DNA of 25,286 nucleotides from Craurococcus roseus (GTDB taxonomy: Bacteria; Pseudomonadota; Alphaproteobacteria; Acetobacterales; Acetobacteraceae): NCBI RefSeq assembly GCF_039523795.1, contig NZ_BAAAFZ010000048.1, positions 1 through 25,286 on the forward strand, given 5' to 3'. The translations under genes were made by a program, and so were the position numbers. Under the pieces are notes generated by a model. The model did no database searches, was not told the DNA's origin, and saw nothing but the letters and a program-made list of their open reading frames with translations. Positions within the stretch are counted from its first letter, which is position 1. Each line of letters begins with the position of its first letter. Below, piece after piece: positions 15,619 through 23,587 of the stretch.

Positions 15619-16512
15619 TCAGCCCCGGTCGGGGAAGCCCGCCATTGCCCGCACGGCGGCCGGACCATGCCCGCGCTCACGCAGCGACCGGATCGAAGGG
15701 GCGCCGTCCCGCTTGGCCAAGCGCCGCCCGGCGGCGTCCGCCAGCAGCGGGTGGTGGGCGTATAGCGGCTCCGGCCAGCCCAGGAGCGTTTGCAGCAGCC
15801 GGTGCAGCGCCGTGGCCGGCTTGAGGTCCTCGCCGCGCGTCACCACCGTGACGCCTTGCGCCGCGTCGTCATGGCAGACGCAGAGGTGGTAGCTCGCGGG
15901 CACATCCTTGCGGGCCAGCACCACGTCTCCGAAGGGCGCGGGGTCGGCGGGGAGCCGGCCTCGGCCCAGTTCCTCGAAGGAGAAGCCGCCCGCCGGCGGC
16001 GCCTCGGCCAGCGCCGCCGCCATGTCGAGGCGGAGCGCGTGCGGGTCGCCGCGCCCGAGCCGCGTTTCGCGTCCGGCCGGGGAAAGGCGGCGGCAGGTGC
16101 CGGGATAGGGCGGCCCCTCCGGCCCGTGCGGCGCGTGGCCCGCCGCCGCGACCTCCCGCGCGATCTCCGCCCGGGTGCAGAAGCATGGATACAGCAGCCC
16201 CCGCGCCGCCAGGCGGTCCAGCGCCGCCCGGTACTCGCCCATGTGCCCCGATTGCCGCCGCACCGGCAGCTCCCAGGCGAGGCCGAGCCAAGCGAGGTCC
16301 TCCTCGATCGCGGCGGCGTGTTCCGGCCGGCAGCGCGACGCGTCGATGTCCTCGATCCGCAACAGGAAGCGCCCGCCGGCGCGACGGGCGAGCGCGTGGC
16401 CGAACAGCGCCGAATGAGCGTGCCCGAGGTGCAGCAGCCCCGTGGGGCTCGGCGCGAATCGCGTGACCGCGCCGGTGGGCGGCGACGGCAGGGGACGACC
16501 GGTTGCGGCCAT
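15619..16512 (-). CDS. gluQ: Glutamyl-Q tRNA(Asp) synthetase
   Basis: A 297-residue GluRS paralogue that attaches glutamate to queuosine in the anticodon of tRNA-Asp. It has the GluRS catalytic core: RFAPSPTGLLHLGHAHSAL (18-36, HLGH at 28-31), LRIEDIDASR, and a KMSKS-like RLAKRDG near 264. It lacks the anticodon-binding domain of full GluRS, as expected for GluQ. Zinc ligands are visible as Cys110, Cys112, Tyr136 and Cys140. ATG 16512 is chosen because the next residues lead directly into the core; a longer frame would overlap the divergent esterase gene. It heads the minus-strand run gluQ, rmf-like, maoC, ribF. Confidence 0.93.
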   Translation of the reverse strand: MAATGRPLPSPPTGAVTRFAPSPTGLLHLGHAHSALFGHALARRAGGRFLLRIEDIDASRCRPEHAAAIEEDLAWLGLAWELPVRRQSGHMGEYRAALDRLAARGLLYPCFCTRAEIAREVAAAGHAPHGPEGPPYPGTCRRLSPAGRETRLGRGDPHALRLDMAAALAEAPPAGGFSFEELGRGRLPADPAPFGDVVLARKDVPASYHLCVCHDDAAQGVTVVTRGEDLKPATALHRLLQTLLGWPEPLYAHHPLLADAAGRRLAKRDGAPSIRSLRERGHGPAAVRAMAGFPDRG

Positions 16513-16571
16513 GCGCCCGCCCGGGTAGCGGGGGGCCGCCGAAGGGGCAAGAACGGGGAGCACGAACCGGG

Positions 16572-17252
16572 ATGGTGGGATTGGACGGGCCACGGTTGCC
16601 GCCGCGCTCGGGCGGGCAGGCGCGGCATCTGGTGGTGTTGCTGCACGGCGTCGGCGCGGACGGGTCCGACCTCATCGGCCTCGCGCCGGTGTTGTCGGAA
16701 GCGCTGCCGGACGCCGCCTTTGTCGCCCCCGACGCGCCCTCCCCCTGCGACATGGCACCCTTCGGGCGGCAGTGGTTCTCCTTGCAGGACCGCAGCCCGG
16801 CACGCCTCGCAGCGGGGGTCCGGGCCGCGGCGCCCGCCCTCCGCGCCTTCGTGGAAGGGGAGCTGGCGCGCCTGTCCCTCCCCGCCTCCGCCCTGGCGCT
16901 GGTCGGATTCAGCCAAGGCGCGATGATGGCGCTGCACACCGGGCTCCGGATGGCCGAACCGCCGGCCGCGATCCTCGCCTACTCCGGCGCGCTGCTCGAG
17001 TCGCCCGAGTCGCTCGCCGCGGAGGTCGTCGCCGCGGCGCGCAAACCGCCGCCGCCGGTGCTGCTCGTGCATGGCGAGGCGGACGGGGTGGTGCCCGTCG
17101 CGGCGAGTCGCGCCGCCGAAGCGGCCTTGCGCGGCGCGGGCGTCCCGGTGGAAGCGCTCTACATCCCGGGCCTCGACCACACCATCGATGAGACCGGGCT
17201 CGCCGCGGGCGTGTCAACCTTGCGGCGCGCCTTCGGGACGCCGAGCGCATGA
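16572..17252 (+). CDS. Phospholipase/carboxylesterase family hydrolase
   Basis: A 226-residue cytoplasmic alpha/beta hydrolase of the acyl-protein thioesterase/carboxylesterase family. It shows VVLLHGVGADGSDLIGLAP (21-39, oxyanion-hole region), nucleophile Ser114 in GFSQG, Asp171 in HGEADGVVP and His203 in LDHTI, with usual spacing and length. Substrate unknown; relatives cleave short-chain esters. ATG 16572 has GGGAG about 11 bases upstream. It is divergent from gluQ with only 59 bases between the starts, so the two promoters must be very close. The HNH endonuclease gene follows after 150 bases. Confidence 0.9.
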   Translation: MVGLDGPRLPPRSGGQARHLVVLLHGVGADGSDLIGLAPVLSEALPDAAFVAPDAPSPCDMAPFGRQWFSLQDRSPARLAAGVRAAAPALRAFVEGELARLSLPASALALVGFSQGAMMALHTGLRMAEPPAAILAYSGALLESPESLAAEVVAAARKPPPPVLLVHGEADGVVPVAASRAAEAALRGAGVPVEALYIPGLDHTIDETGLAAGVSTLRRAFGTPSA

Positions 17253-17387
17253 TCTTCCCGCGACACGCGCGCCCCGGCGCTTGCGCGGCCGCATCGGCAG
17301 GGGCAAGAATGCACACGAGAGCGGCGGTGCCACAGCATATGGGGCTTCTGCACGGTTGAGAGCCCCAAGGCTTGGTGACGCGCCCGT

Positions 17388-17405
17388 AAGGAGAAGAGGC
17401 GCTTG
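17388..17405 (+). promoter_or_regulatory. Shine-Dalgarno and TTG start of the HNH gene
   Basis: AAGGAG (17388-17393) lies 9 bases before the TTG at 17403. No ATG or closer GTG precedes the conserved LVLNADFRPL segment at a better site, so the TTG is taken as the start. The rest of 17253-17402 holds no gene that I can recognise. Confidence 0.6.
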
Positions 17406-17987
17406 CCGGACGGCGGACTCGGTTCTGTGGGTGTGGGAGGCCAGACCTTCCCGGCGCTGGTGCTGAACGCGGACTTCCGCCCGCTGTCCTATTTCCCGTT
17501 GTCGCTCTGGTGCTGGCAGGACGCGGTGAAGGCCGTGTTCCTGGATCGCGTCTCGGTGCTGAACGAGTACGAAACCGAGGTCCGCTCGCCCAGCCTGTCC
17601 ATGCGCCTGCCCTCGGTGATCGCGCTCAAGGAATACATCCCGGCGGCGCGGAAGCCGGCCTTCACCCGGTTCAACGTGTTCCTGCGCGACCGCTTCGAGT
17701 GCCAGTACTGCGGCGAAGGCCGGCCGACCCAGGACCTCACCTTCGATCACGTGGTGCCGCGCTCCCGCGGCGGGCGCACGACCTGGAACAACGTCTGCAC
17801 CGCCTGCGGCCCTTGCAACCTCCGCAAGGGCAACCGCCTGCCTCGCGAGTGCCACATGCACCCGCGCACGGCGCCGCGGCAGCCGACGAGCTGGGAGTTG
17901 CAGGAGAACGGGCGGGGTTTCCCGCCGAACTACCTGCACCAGAGCTGGCGGGATTACTTGTACTGGGACGCGGAACTGGAGAGCTGA
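17403..17987 (+). CDS. HNH endonuclease
   Basis: A 194-residue protein of the common chromosomal HNH family. The zinc-stabilised HNH domain lies at about 96-146. Cys100 and Cys103 (CQYC) and Cys135 and Cys138 (CGPC) hold the structural zinc; Asp115-His116 in FDHVVPRSRGG, Asn130 and Asn139 supply the catalytic histidine and the HNH asparagines. The N-terminal part (ALVLNADFRPLSYFPLSLW...AVKAVFLDRV) is characteristic of this family. Its cellular role is not known to me; it is not next to a methylase or phage genes, so restriction or homing is not indicated. It starts with TTG. Its stop converges on the NTF2-like gene 16 bases away. Confidence 0.9.
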   Translation: MPDGGLGSVGVGGQTFPALVLNADFRPLSYFPLSLWCWQDAVKAVFLDRVSVLNEYETEVRSPSLSMRLPSVIALKEYIPAARKPAFTRFNVFLRDRFECQYCGEGRPTQDLTFDHVVPRSRGGRTTWNNVCTACGPCNLRKGNRLPRECHMHPRTAPRQPTSWELQENGRGFPPNYLHQSWRDYLYWDAELES

Positions 17988-18003
17988 AGCGGCGCCGTTG
18001 CCG

Positions 18004-18504
18004 TCATGTCGCCTTGACCTGCCTTCCGCCGAAGCTCTCCTGCGGCACGCCCCGCGCCAGCGACATGTGCGAATGCACGCCTAGCCACCGCCCGTCCGCC
18101 TGACGCTGCAACACCAGAGTCGACCGCCCCGGCCGGTCGAAGCGCGTCCCGTCCCGGTGGAACCCGGTGCTGGTCCACGGCGCGATGGCCACGGCCATGC
18201 CGGTGTTCGGCGAGGCCAGCACCACCGTTTCGTCCAGCAGGAAGGCGAAGCCCTCCGTGCGGGGCCAGACGTTGTCCCACTGGGTCTCTTCCCAAGCCGG
18301 CAGGCCTCTCACCAGCTCTTGGTAAGTGCCGAAGATGACGATGTCCGGGTGCCAGAAGGGCCGGGCGGCGGCGTAGTCCACCGCGCGCACGCAGGCGGCG
18401 AAGCGCTCCAGCCAATCCTTCACGGAGGCCGCCGTTTCCGCATCCGCCTCCGGCAGCGGCAGCACCTCCGCCGCCGCCGGCCCCTTCGCCGCCCCCTCGT
18501 TCAT
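18004..18504 (-). CDS. NTF2/SnoaL-like domain protein
   Basis: A 166-residue protein with a single NTF2-like (SnoaL_3/DUF4440-type) cone fold. An N-terminal helix (VKDWLERFAACVRAVDYAAARPFW) leads into HPDIVIFGTYQELVRG. Strands follow: FAFLLDETVVLASPNTGMAVAIAPW, RPGRSTLVLQRQADGRWLGVHSHMSL, the last a family hallmark (GRWLGVHSHMS). Such proteins bind small ligands or act as isomerases or hydrolases; no activity can be assigned. It starts 4 bases after the coq7 stop, so it is the last gene of the dsbB-coq7 operon. The Ala/Pro-rich first 20 residues may be disordered. Confidence 0.82.
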   Translation of the reverse strand: MNEGAAKGPAAAEVLPLPEADAETAASVKDWLERFAACVRAVDYAAARPFWHPDIVIFGTYQELVRGLPAWEETQWDNVWPRTEGFAFLLDETVVLASPNTGMAVAIAPWTSTGFHRDGTRFDRPGRSTLVLQRQADGRWLGVHSHMSLARGVPQESFGGRQVKAT

Positions 18505-18508
18505 CAGG

Positions 18509-19063
18509 TCACACCCGTTCGCTCACCTTGATCGCCACCCGGCAGCCGGCCTTGATGACGGCGGAAAGCAGCCGGTAGGCCGGCGTCAGCTCCGCCTCGT
18601 TCTCCAGGCCGATGTCCCGGTGCTCCAGCTCGTCGGCGCGGAACTTGGCGATGCGGCCCTTCAGCTCCGCCTCGTCCTCGCCCAGCGCCGCTTCCTGGGC
18701 CTGGTAATGCTCGTCGATCGCCTCCTCCACCGCGACGGTGCAGGCCATGGCGCCGCGGTGGCCGAGCGCGGCCGTGGCGGCGCCGAGGGCGAAGCCGGCG
18801 ACGTGCCACAAGGGCAGCAACGCCGTCGGCCGCACCCGGCGCTTGGCGATCAGGCGGGTGAAGGTGTCGAGGTGCTCCTGCTCCTGCTCCTGCATGTGGC
18901 GCAGCAGCGGCTCCCATTTGGTGCCGCGCAGCACCGCGATCTGGCCCTGGTAGATGCGCTTGGCGCCGTACTCGCCCGCGTGGTCCACGCGGATGGTCCG
19001 GTGCACGATCTCGCGCGGGGTGGGGTCGCCGGGCAGCCGCCCGTCGCCGGTCTGGTGGGTCAT
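18509..19063 (-). CDS. coq7: COQ7 family demethoxyubiquinone hydroxylase
   Basis: A 184-residue di-iron monooxygenase that hydroxylates demethoxyubiquinone in a late step of ubiquinone synthesis at the inner membrane. Ferritin-like ligands are visible: Glu31 in HAGEYGA, Glu61 and His64 in EQEHLDTF, then AVEEAIDEHY and ADELEHRDIG in the second half. The hydrophobic segment LWHVAGFALGAATAALG is typical of COQ7 membrane contact. ATG 19063 overlaps the dsbB stop as ATGA. It is followed by the NTF2-like gene. Confidence 0.95.
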   Translation of the reverse strand: MTHQTGDGRLPGDPTPREIVHRTIRVDHAGEYGAKRIYQGQIAVLRGTKWEPLLRHMQEQEQEHLDTFTRLIAKRRVRPTALLPLWHVAGFALGAATAALGHRGAMACTVAVEEAIDEHYQAQEAALGEDEAELKGRIAKFRADELEHRDIGLENEAELTPAYRLLSAVIKAGCRVAIKVSERV

Positions 19064-19545
19064 CGCTTCGTCGTCGCTCCTCTGGTTGCCCAGATGAGGA
19101 CGAAGCCGCCGAGGCCAAGCGCGTAGAGCAGGTTCATCCCCGCCATGGAGAGCGGCAGGCCGGGCACGAGGTAGGTGGGCGCGTCGCAGGGCTTGGACGG
19201 CGCCGCCGGCATCGAGCGCAACAGGTCCTCGATCCCGCCGCCGGCCACTGGCGACACCGCGGCTTGGCAGCCCGCCAGCGGCGAAGGCCACCAGCCCGCC
19301 TCCACGCCCATGTGGAAGCCGGCGACGGCCCCGGAGGCGAGCACCGCCGCCCCCGCCAGCGCCAGCAAAGGCCGGCGGGCCCGGGGGAGTGCCGCCGCCG
19401 CCAGCGCGAAGCCCGCCGCCGCCCAGTACGGCCAGCGCTGCCACAGGCACAATTCGCAGGGCGCCAGCCCCCAAAGGTCTTCGCTCAGCCGCGCGAAGAC
19501 TGGGGCGGCCGCTGCGAGCAACGCGAGGAGGACGGCGATGGCCAT
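19060..19545 (-). CDS. dsbB: DsbB family disulfide bond formation protein
   Basis: A 161-residue inner-membrane protein with four hydrophobic helices. It reoxidises periplasmic DsbA and passes electrons to ubiquinone. The first redox pair is Cys30 and Cys33 (CELCLWQRWPYW, the DsbB signature); the second is Cys93 (AGCQAA) and Cys120 (KPCDAPTYLVPGLPLSMA). ATG 19545 has AGGG 6 bases upstream. It heads an operon with coq7, which makes its electron acceptor, and is divergent from the MBL hydrolase gene with 67 bases between starts. No dsbA is in the window. Confidence 0.92.
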   Translation of the reverse strand: MAIAVLLALLAAAAPVFARLSEDLWGLAPCELCLWQRWPYWAAAGFALAAAALPRARRPLLALAGAAVLASGAVAGFHMGVEAGWWPSPLAGCQAAVSPVAGGGIEDLLRSMPAAPSKPCDAPTYLVPGLPLSMAGMNLLYALGLGGFVLIWATRGATTKR

Positions 19546-19612
19546 GCGCGCCCTGTTTCGCCCGCCCGGTCGCCCCCGCGCAACCCGCGCGGCGACCGCC
19601 CGTTGCCCCGGC

Positions 19613-20497
19613 ATGCGCATCCACCACCTCGACTGCGGCCCCATGCGCCCCTTCGGCGGCGCCCTCATGGACGGCGTCAGCCCCGGCTTGGTCGGCCGCC
19701 TCACCTGCCACTGCCTCGCGATCGAGACCGACCACGAGGGGATCGTCCTGGTCGACACCGGCCTCGGCCTCCGCGACATGGTCCGGCCCTGGCCGCGGCT
19801 CCCGGCGCTGAACGCCGGGGCGCTGCGCTTCCGCTTCGACCCGGACCGTACCGCGCTCCGCCACCTCAAGCGCCTGGGCTTCTCGCCCCGCGACGTGCGC
19901 CACATCGTCATGACGCACCTCGACTTCGACCACGCCGGCGGCCTGATCGACTTCCCGCACGCCCGGGTCCACCTGATGGAAGCGGAAGCGGTGGCCGCGA
20001 AGCGGCGGCGCACCACAATCGACCGCGTGCGCTACCGCCCGGCGCAGTGGGGCGACACCTCCCGCTGGCACACCTACCCGGACCGCGCCGGCGGGCGATG
20101 GTTCGGCTTCGACGCCGTGGTGCAACTCGACAACCTGCCGCCCGAGATCCTGCTCGTCCCCCTCCCCGGCCACACGCCGGGCCACGCGGGCGTCGCCATC
20201 GAAGGCCCGCGCGGCTGGGTGCTGCACGCGGCGGACGCCTACTTCAACCGCGCCGAGATGCACCCGCCGTCGAGCGGCGGGGTGAAGGCGCCTCCGCTGG
20301 GCGCTCTGGCCTACGAGCGCCTGATGGCCTGGAACGCCGACCTAGCCCGCGCCAACCAGGCGCGCCTGCGCGAGCTGGTCGCCAGCCGGGAAGCCTCGAT
20401 GGCCGTGTTCTGCACCCACGACCCGGTGGAGTACGTGGCGATGACGGTGTGGAGCGCGCGCGAGCCGGAGCGGCTGGAGGGGCAGCGGGCCGCCTGA
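19613..20497 (+). CDS. MBL-fold metallo-hydrolase (lactonase-like)
   Basis: A 294-residue metallo-beta-lactamase-fold protein. The dinuclear metal site is complete: THLDFDHAGG (His102, Asp104, Asp106, His107), GHTPGHAG (His187), Asp208 in AADAYF, and a late CTHDP. The HLDFDHAGG form is shared with N-acyl-homoserine lactonases and related hydrolases; quorum-signal cleavage is possible but not shown. Start ATG 19613 leads into the conserved RIHHLDCG. An in-frame ATG at 19538 has a GGAGG 6 bases upstream, but that GGAGG is also the complement of dsbB codons and the extra 25 residues look foreign, so I consider it accidental. Confidence 0.88.
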   Translation: MRIHHLDCGPMRPFGGALMDGVSPGLVGRLTCHCLAIETDHEGIVLVDTGLGLRDMVRPWPRLPALNAGALRFRFDPDRTALRHLKRLGFSPRDVRHIVMTHLDFDHAGGLIDFPHARVHLMEAEAVAAKRRRTTIDRVRYRPAQWGDTSRWHTYPDRAGGRWFGFDAVVQLDNLPPEILLVPLPGHTPGHAGVAIEGPRGWVLHAADAYFNRAEMHPPSSGGVKAPPLGALAYERLMAWNADLARANQARLRELVASREASMAVFCTHDPVEYVAMTVWSAREPERLEGQRAA

Positions 20498-20570
20498 CGC
20501 CTCCGGCTGCGCCTGGACCACCGGCGGCCCGGCGGTACCCTCCCCGCTCCGCAGGGGAGACGCACCGCCG

Positions 20571-21197
20571 ATGCTCAAGATCTGGGGCCGCGCCAATTCG
20601 AGCAACGTGATGAAGGTGCTCTGGCTCTGCGACGAGCTCGGCATCGCCCACGAGCGCGTGGACGCCGGCGGCGCCTTCGGCAAGACGCGCGAGCCCTTCT
20701 ACCTGGCGATGAACCCCAACAGCCGCGTGCCCACCATCGAGGAGCCGGACGGCTACACGCTGTGGGAAAGCCACAGCATCCTGCGCTACCTGGTGGCGAC
20801 CCGCGCGCCCGGCCACGCCGTCCACCCGGCGGAGCCCCGCGCCCGCGGAAACGTGGAGCGCTGGATGGACTGGCTGCTCGCCACCCTCAACCCGCCGATG
20901 ACGCCCCTGTTCTGGACCTACGTGCGCACGCCGGAGGACAAGCGCGATCACGCCGCGGCGGCCCGCGCCCGCGACGAGGCGGAAGCGTGCTGGGCCATCC
21001 TCGACCGGCAGCTCGGAGGCCGTGAATACATCGCGGGCGGCTTCTCGCTGGCCGACGTCTGCATCGGCCCCTTCCTGCACCGCTGGTTCGAACTGCCGGT
21101 GGAGCGCGCCGCGATGCCGGGCCTCGAAGCCTACCGCGCGCGGCTGCACGATCGCCATGCGGGCTACCGCGCCCACGTCGCGGTGCCGATGACCTGA
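20571..21197 (+). CDS. Glutathione S-transferase family protein
   Basis: A 208-residue cytoplasmic GST. The thioredoxin-like N-domain starts LKIWGRANSSNVMKVLWLCDEL (Ser10/Ser11 are the likely catalytic residues). NPNSRVPTIEE carries the cis-proline and ESHSILRYL the glutathione gamma-glutamyl contact. The helical C-domain has the N-capping motif FSLADVCIGPFLHRW. It conjugates or reduces electrophiles with glutathione; substrate unknown. ATG 20571 has GGGGAG about 11 bases upstream. It follows the MBL hydrolase gene by 73 bases on the same strand and converges on the SoxYZ-like gene 13 bases away. Confidence 0.93.
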   Translation: MLKIWGRANSSNVMKVLWLCDELGIAHERVDAGGAFGKTREPFYLAMNPNSRVPTIEEPDGYTLWESHSILRYLVATRAPGHAVHPAEPRARGNVERWMDWLLATLNPPMTPLFWTYVRTPEDKRDHAAAARARDEAEACWAILDRQLGGREYIAGGFSLADVCIGPFLHRWFELPVERAAMPGLEAYRARLHDRHAGYRAHVAVPMT

Positions 21198-21210
21198 CTC
21201 GGGCTCCGGC

Positions 21211-22059
21211 CTACCCCGTGGCGCCGAGCGTCCAGGCGCCGCGGAAGCGCCGGCCGTCGCTGTCCTCCGCCTCCACCCGCAACTCGCCGCCCGGCTCGCC
21301 GGCGAGCGTGAAGCCGAAGACCGGGTCCTCGGCGACGGAGGTTTCCGCCTCCACGCGCAGCGCCGCCGCGCCGCGGTAACGCACCTCCACCTCGCTCAGG
21401 AAGGACACCGGCAGCGCCTTGCGCGTGCGGTGGTCGAGCTGCATGCCGGTGGTGTTTGGGTGGTTGACCGTGAGCTGGACCGGCACGGCGCGCCCCGCCG
21501 CCGGCGGGCCCTCCGGCAGGCCGAGGCGCATGCGGCCCAGGCCGTCGCGCGCGGCGTGGAAGTCGGTGTTCAGCGGCGCGGAGAAGCCGCGCGACGCCTC
21601 CACGAAGGCCGACGCCTCCAGCAACCGCCCGTCCTCGGTTTCGGCGACGGCGTGGACCAGGCCGTGCGCGTCCACCCGCAACACCGTGAAGAAGCCGCGG
21701 AGGCCGCCCGCCGCCGGCCCCGGTTCCGCGTGCACCGCCAACGGCGCCGGGTTCTCGTCCACGACGAGCCACAGCGCGCGCAGCCGCGCCGCGAGGTGCG
21801 GCATGACCGCGACCGACACCGGCACCGACGCCGCGTCCACCGCCCGCCGCGGCACCGCCAGCTCCAGCGCGCCGCCCTCCGCGCGTTCGGTCACGCGGCC
21901 GCCGAACAGCGCGGCTTGCAGGTCGGCCCATCGCTCCAGGCGGCGCTGGGCCGAAGCGGGGTCGGCGGCCGCCGCCGCGCCCCGCGCGGCCGGCAGCGCA
22001 GCCAAGGAGGCGGCGCCGAACAGGAGGGGCCGCCGGGATGGCCGGGGCGTGTGCTGCAA
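21211..22059 (-). CDS. SoxYZ-like carrier protein without the carrier cysteine
   Basis: A 282-residue exported protein related to the quinoprotein dehydrogenase-associated SoxYZ-like carriers. A Tat-type leader (SRRPLLFGAASLAALPAARG, 8-27) is followed by a SoxY-like domain (about 37-165). A SoxZ-like immunoglobulin-type domain follows (about 190-275, HPNTTGMQLDHRTRKALPVSFLSEVEVRYRG). SoxY carries sulfur on a cysteine in a GGC motif; here the matching place reads ASRGFSAP (Phe159), and the whole protein contains no cysteine. It therefore cannot carry a substrate by thiol linkage. The start is TTG 22059, with GAGGAGG 7 bases upstream; an ATG-led frame would run into obgE. No quinoprotein dehydrogenase or other sox gene is nearby. 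Confidence 0.82.
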   Translation of the reverse strand: MQHTPRPSRRPLLFGAASLAALPAARGAAAAADPASAQRRLERWADLQAALFGGRVTERAEGGALELAVPRRAVDAASVPVSVAVMPHLAARLRALWLVVDENPAPLAVHAEPGPAAGGLRGFFTVLRVDAHGLVHAVAETEDGRLLEASAFVEASRGFSAPLNTDFHAARDGLGRMRLGLPEGPPAAGRAVPVQLTVNHPNTTGMQLDHRTRKALPVSFLSEVEVRYRGAAALRVEAETSVAEDPVFGFTLAGEPGGELRVEAEDSDGRRFRGAWTLGATG

Positions 22060-22073
22060 GGGGACGCCTCCTC
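22057..22073 (-). promoter_or_regulatory. Strong Shine-Dalgarno and TTG start of the SoxYZ-like gene
   Basis: GAGGAGG (22073-22067, minus strand) lies 7 bases before the TTG (22059-22057). The TTG sits just ahead of the SRRPLLF Tat motif, and no ATG or GTG fits, so this ribosome site decides the start. Confidence 0.7.
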
Positions 22074-22172
22074 GACGGCGGCCCGTGAGGCCGGACCGCC
22101 ACCGAGATGAACGCCGACCGCCTCCCGGCGATGCGCGGCGCGCGGGAATGTCACCTCCCGCGACGGCGAGGG

Positions 22173-23198
22173 TCACCCCGCCGCGACGGCCGCGACGGCC
22201 CCGGAGCGGTGCTCCGCCACCACCCGGAACAGCGCGCGGAGCAGCTCCGGCACCCCCTCCCTGGTGGCGCCCGAGATGAGGTGGACGGGCCGCCCCACCG
22301 CCCGTTCCAGCGCCTTGCGCCGGCTGGACCGGGCTTGGGGCGTCATCGCGTCGGCCTTGTTGAGCGCGACGAGTTCCGGCTTCTCCGCGAGTCCGCCGCC
22401 GTAGCCCGCGAGCTCCGCCCGCACGGTCCGCCACGCGGCGACCGGGTCCGGCTGCGCGCCATCCACCAGATGCAGCAGCACGGCGCAGCGCTCCACGTGG
22501 CCGAGGAAGCGGTCGCCGAGGCCCGCGCCCTCGTGCGCGCCCTCGATCAGGCCAGGGATGTCGGCCAGCACGAACTCCTCCGTCGCGCTCAGGCGCACGA
22601 CGCCGAGTTGCGGGTGCAGCGTGGTGAAGGGGTAATCCGCGATCTTGGGGCGGGCGGCCGACACCACGGACAGGAAGGTGGACTTGCCGGCGTTGGGCAG
22701 CCCGACCAGCCCGGCGTCGGCGATCAGCTTGAGGCGGAGCCAGATCCAGCGCTCCTCGCCCGGCCAGCCCTTGTCGGCGCGGCGCGGGGCGCGGTTGGTG
22801 CTGGTCTTGTAGTGGGCGTTGCCGTGGCCGCCGTCGCCGCCGCGGGCGATCACCGCGCGCTTGCCGGGCGCGTCCAGGTCGGCCAGCAGGGTTTCCTTGT
22901 CTTCGGCCAGGATCTGGGTGCCGACCGGCACCCTGAGCACGACGTCGTCGCTGCCGGCGCCCGTGCGGTCGGAGCCGGAGCCGTTGCCGCCCTTGCGCGC
23001 CTTGAAGTGCTGCGCGTAGCGGTAGTCGATCAGGGTGTTGAGGCCCTCGACCGCCTCCGCGACCACGTCCCCGCCCCGGCCGCCGTTGCCGCCGTCGGGG
23101 CCGCCGAACTCGATGAACTTCTCGCGCCGGAAGGCGACCACGCCGTCGCCGCCGTCGCCCGCCTTCACCCACACCTTGGCTTCGTCGAGGAACTTCAT
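22173..23198 (-). CDS. obgE: Obg family GTPase (ObgE/CgtA)
   Basis: A 341-residue GTPase involved in late 50S ribosome assembly and stress control. The glycine-rich OBG domain (1-158) starts MKFLDEAKVWVKAGDGGDG. The G domain has the P-loop GLPNAGKST (166-174), switch II DIPGLIEGA (213-221), NKAD and the G5 SGAT motif. The C-terminus is a short Ala/Val tail; there is no OCT domain as found in Firmicutes. It is third in the conserved rplU-rpmA-obgE order, 77 bases after rpmA with a hairpin in the gap. The SoxYZ-like gene follows 113 bases downstream with its own ribosome site. Confidence 0.97.
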   Translation of the reverse strand: MKFLDEAKVWVKAGDGGDGVVAFRREKFIEFGGPDGGNGGRGGDVVAEAVEGLNTLIDYRYAQHFKARKGGNGSGSDRTGAGSDDVVLRVPVGTQILAEDKETLLADLDAPGKRAVIARGGDGGHGNAHYKTSTNRAPRRADKGWPGEERWIWLRLKLIADAGLVGLPNAGKSTFLSVVSAARPKIADYPFTTLHPQLGVVRLSATEEFVLADIPGLIEGAHEGAGLGDRFLGHVERCAVLLHLVDGAQPDPVAAWRTVRAELAGYGGGLAEKPELVALNKADAMTPQARSSRRKALERAVGRPVHLISGATREGVPELLRALFRVVAEHRSGAVAAVAAG

Positions 23199-23219
23199 GG
23201 CACCGCCCCCGAAACGCGA

Positions 23220-23241
23220 ACGGGGGCCTTCCGGCCCCCGT
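23220..23241 (-). terminator. Strong hairpin between rpmA and obgE
   Basis: A perfect 9-base-pair stem (acgggggcc / ggcccccgt) with a 4-base TTCC loop (read on the plus strand) lies in the 77-base rpmA-obgE gap. Only short, broken T stretches follow it on the minus strand, so it may be a partial terminator or RNA-processing site that lowers obgE relative to the ribosomal proteins. Confidence 0.5.
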
Positions 23242-23275
23242 CAAACCGTCCGTCGCCGCGCGTCGGCGGGCCGCG

Positions 23276-23569
23276 TCACTCGGCGGCCTGCGCCTCCGGC
23301 GCCACGGCGGGCGCTTCCGCCGGCACCACGCTCACCTGCACGCGGCCCTCGGCCTTGCGCTCGAACTTCACGAAGCCGTCCACGCGGGCGTGCAGCGAGT
23401 GCGTGCGGCCCACGCCGACGTTGCGGCCGGGCAGCATCTTGGTGCCGCGCTGGGTGACGATGATGTTGCCGGCCAGCACCTTCTCGCCGCCGTACTTCTT
23501 CACGCCGAGCCGCTTGCCGGCGGAGTCGCGGCCGTTCCGGGAGGAACCGCCGGCCTTCTTGTGCGCCAT
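23276..23569 (-). CDS. rpmA: 50S ribosomal protein L27
   Basis: A 97-residue ribosomal protein whose N-terminus reaches the peptidyl-transferase centre. MAHKKAGGSSRNGRDSAGKR, LGVKKYGGE and IIVTQRGTK are the family signatures. The start has no N-terminal extension of the kind cleaved in Firmicutes. The C-terminus carries an extra Ala/Pro/Glu-rich tail (EAPAVAPEAQAAE) beyond the roughly 85-residue E. coli length. It lies 18 bases after rplU. Confidence 0.97.
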   Translation of the reverse strand: MAHKKAGGSSRNGRDSAGKRLGVKKYGGEKVLAGNIIVTQRGTKMLPGRNVGVGRTHSLHARVDGFVKFERKAEGRVQVSVVPAEAPAVAPEAQAAE

Positions 23570-23587
23570 GGTGGGGTGCTCTCCTGC

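Noticed and set aside
19538..19612. Upstream start of the MBL hydrolase at ATG 19538 behind GGAGG
   Set aside because: The GGAGG is the complement of dsbB codons, the extension of 25 residues is unlike the family, and it would overlap the divergent dsbB start.
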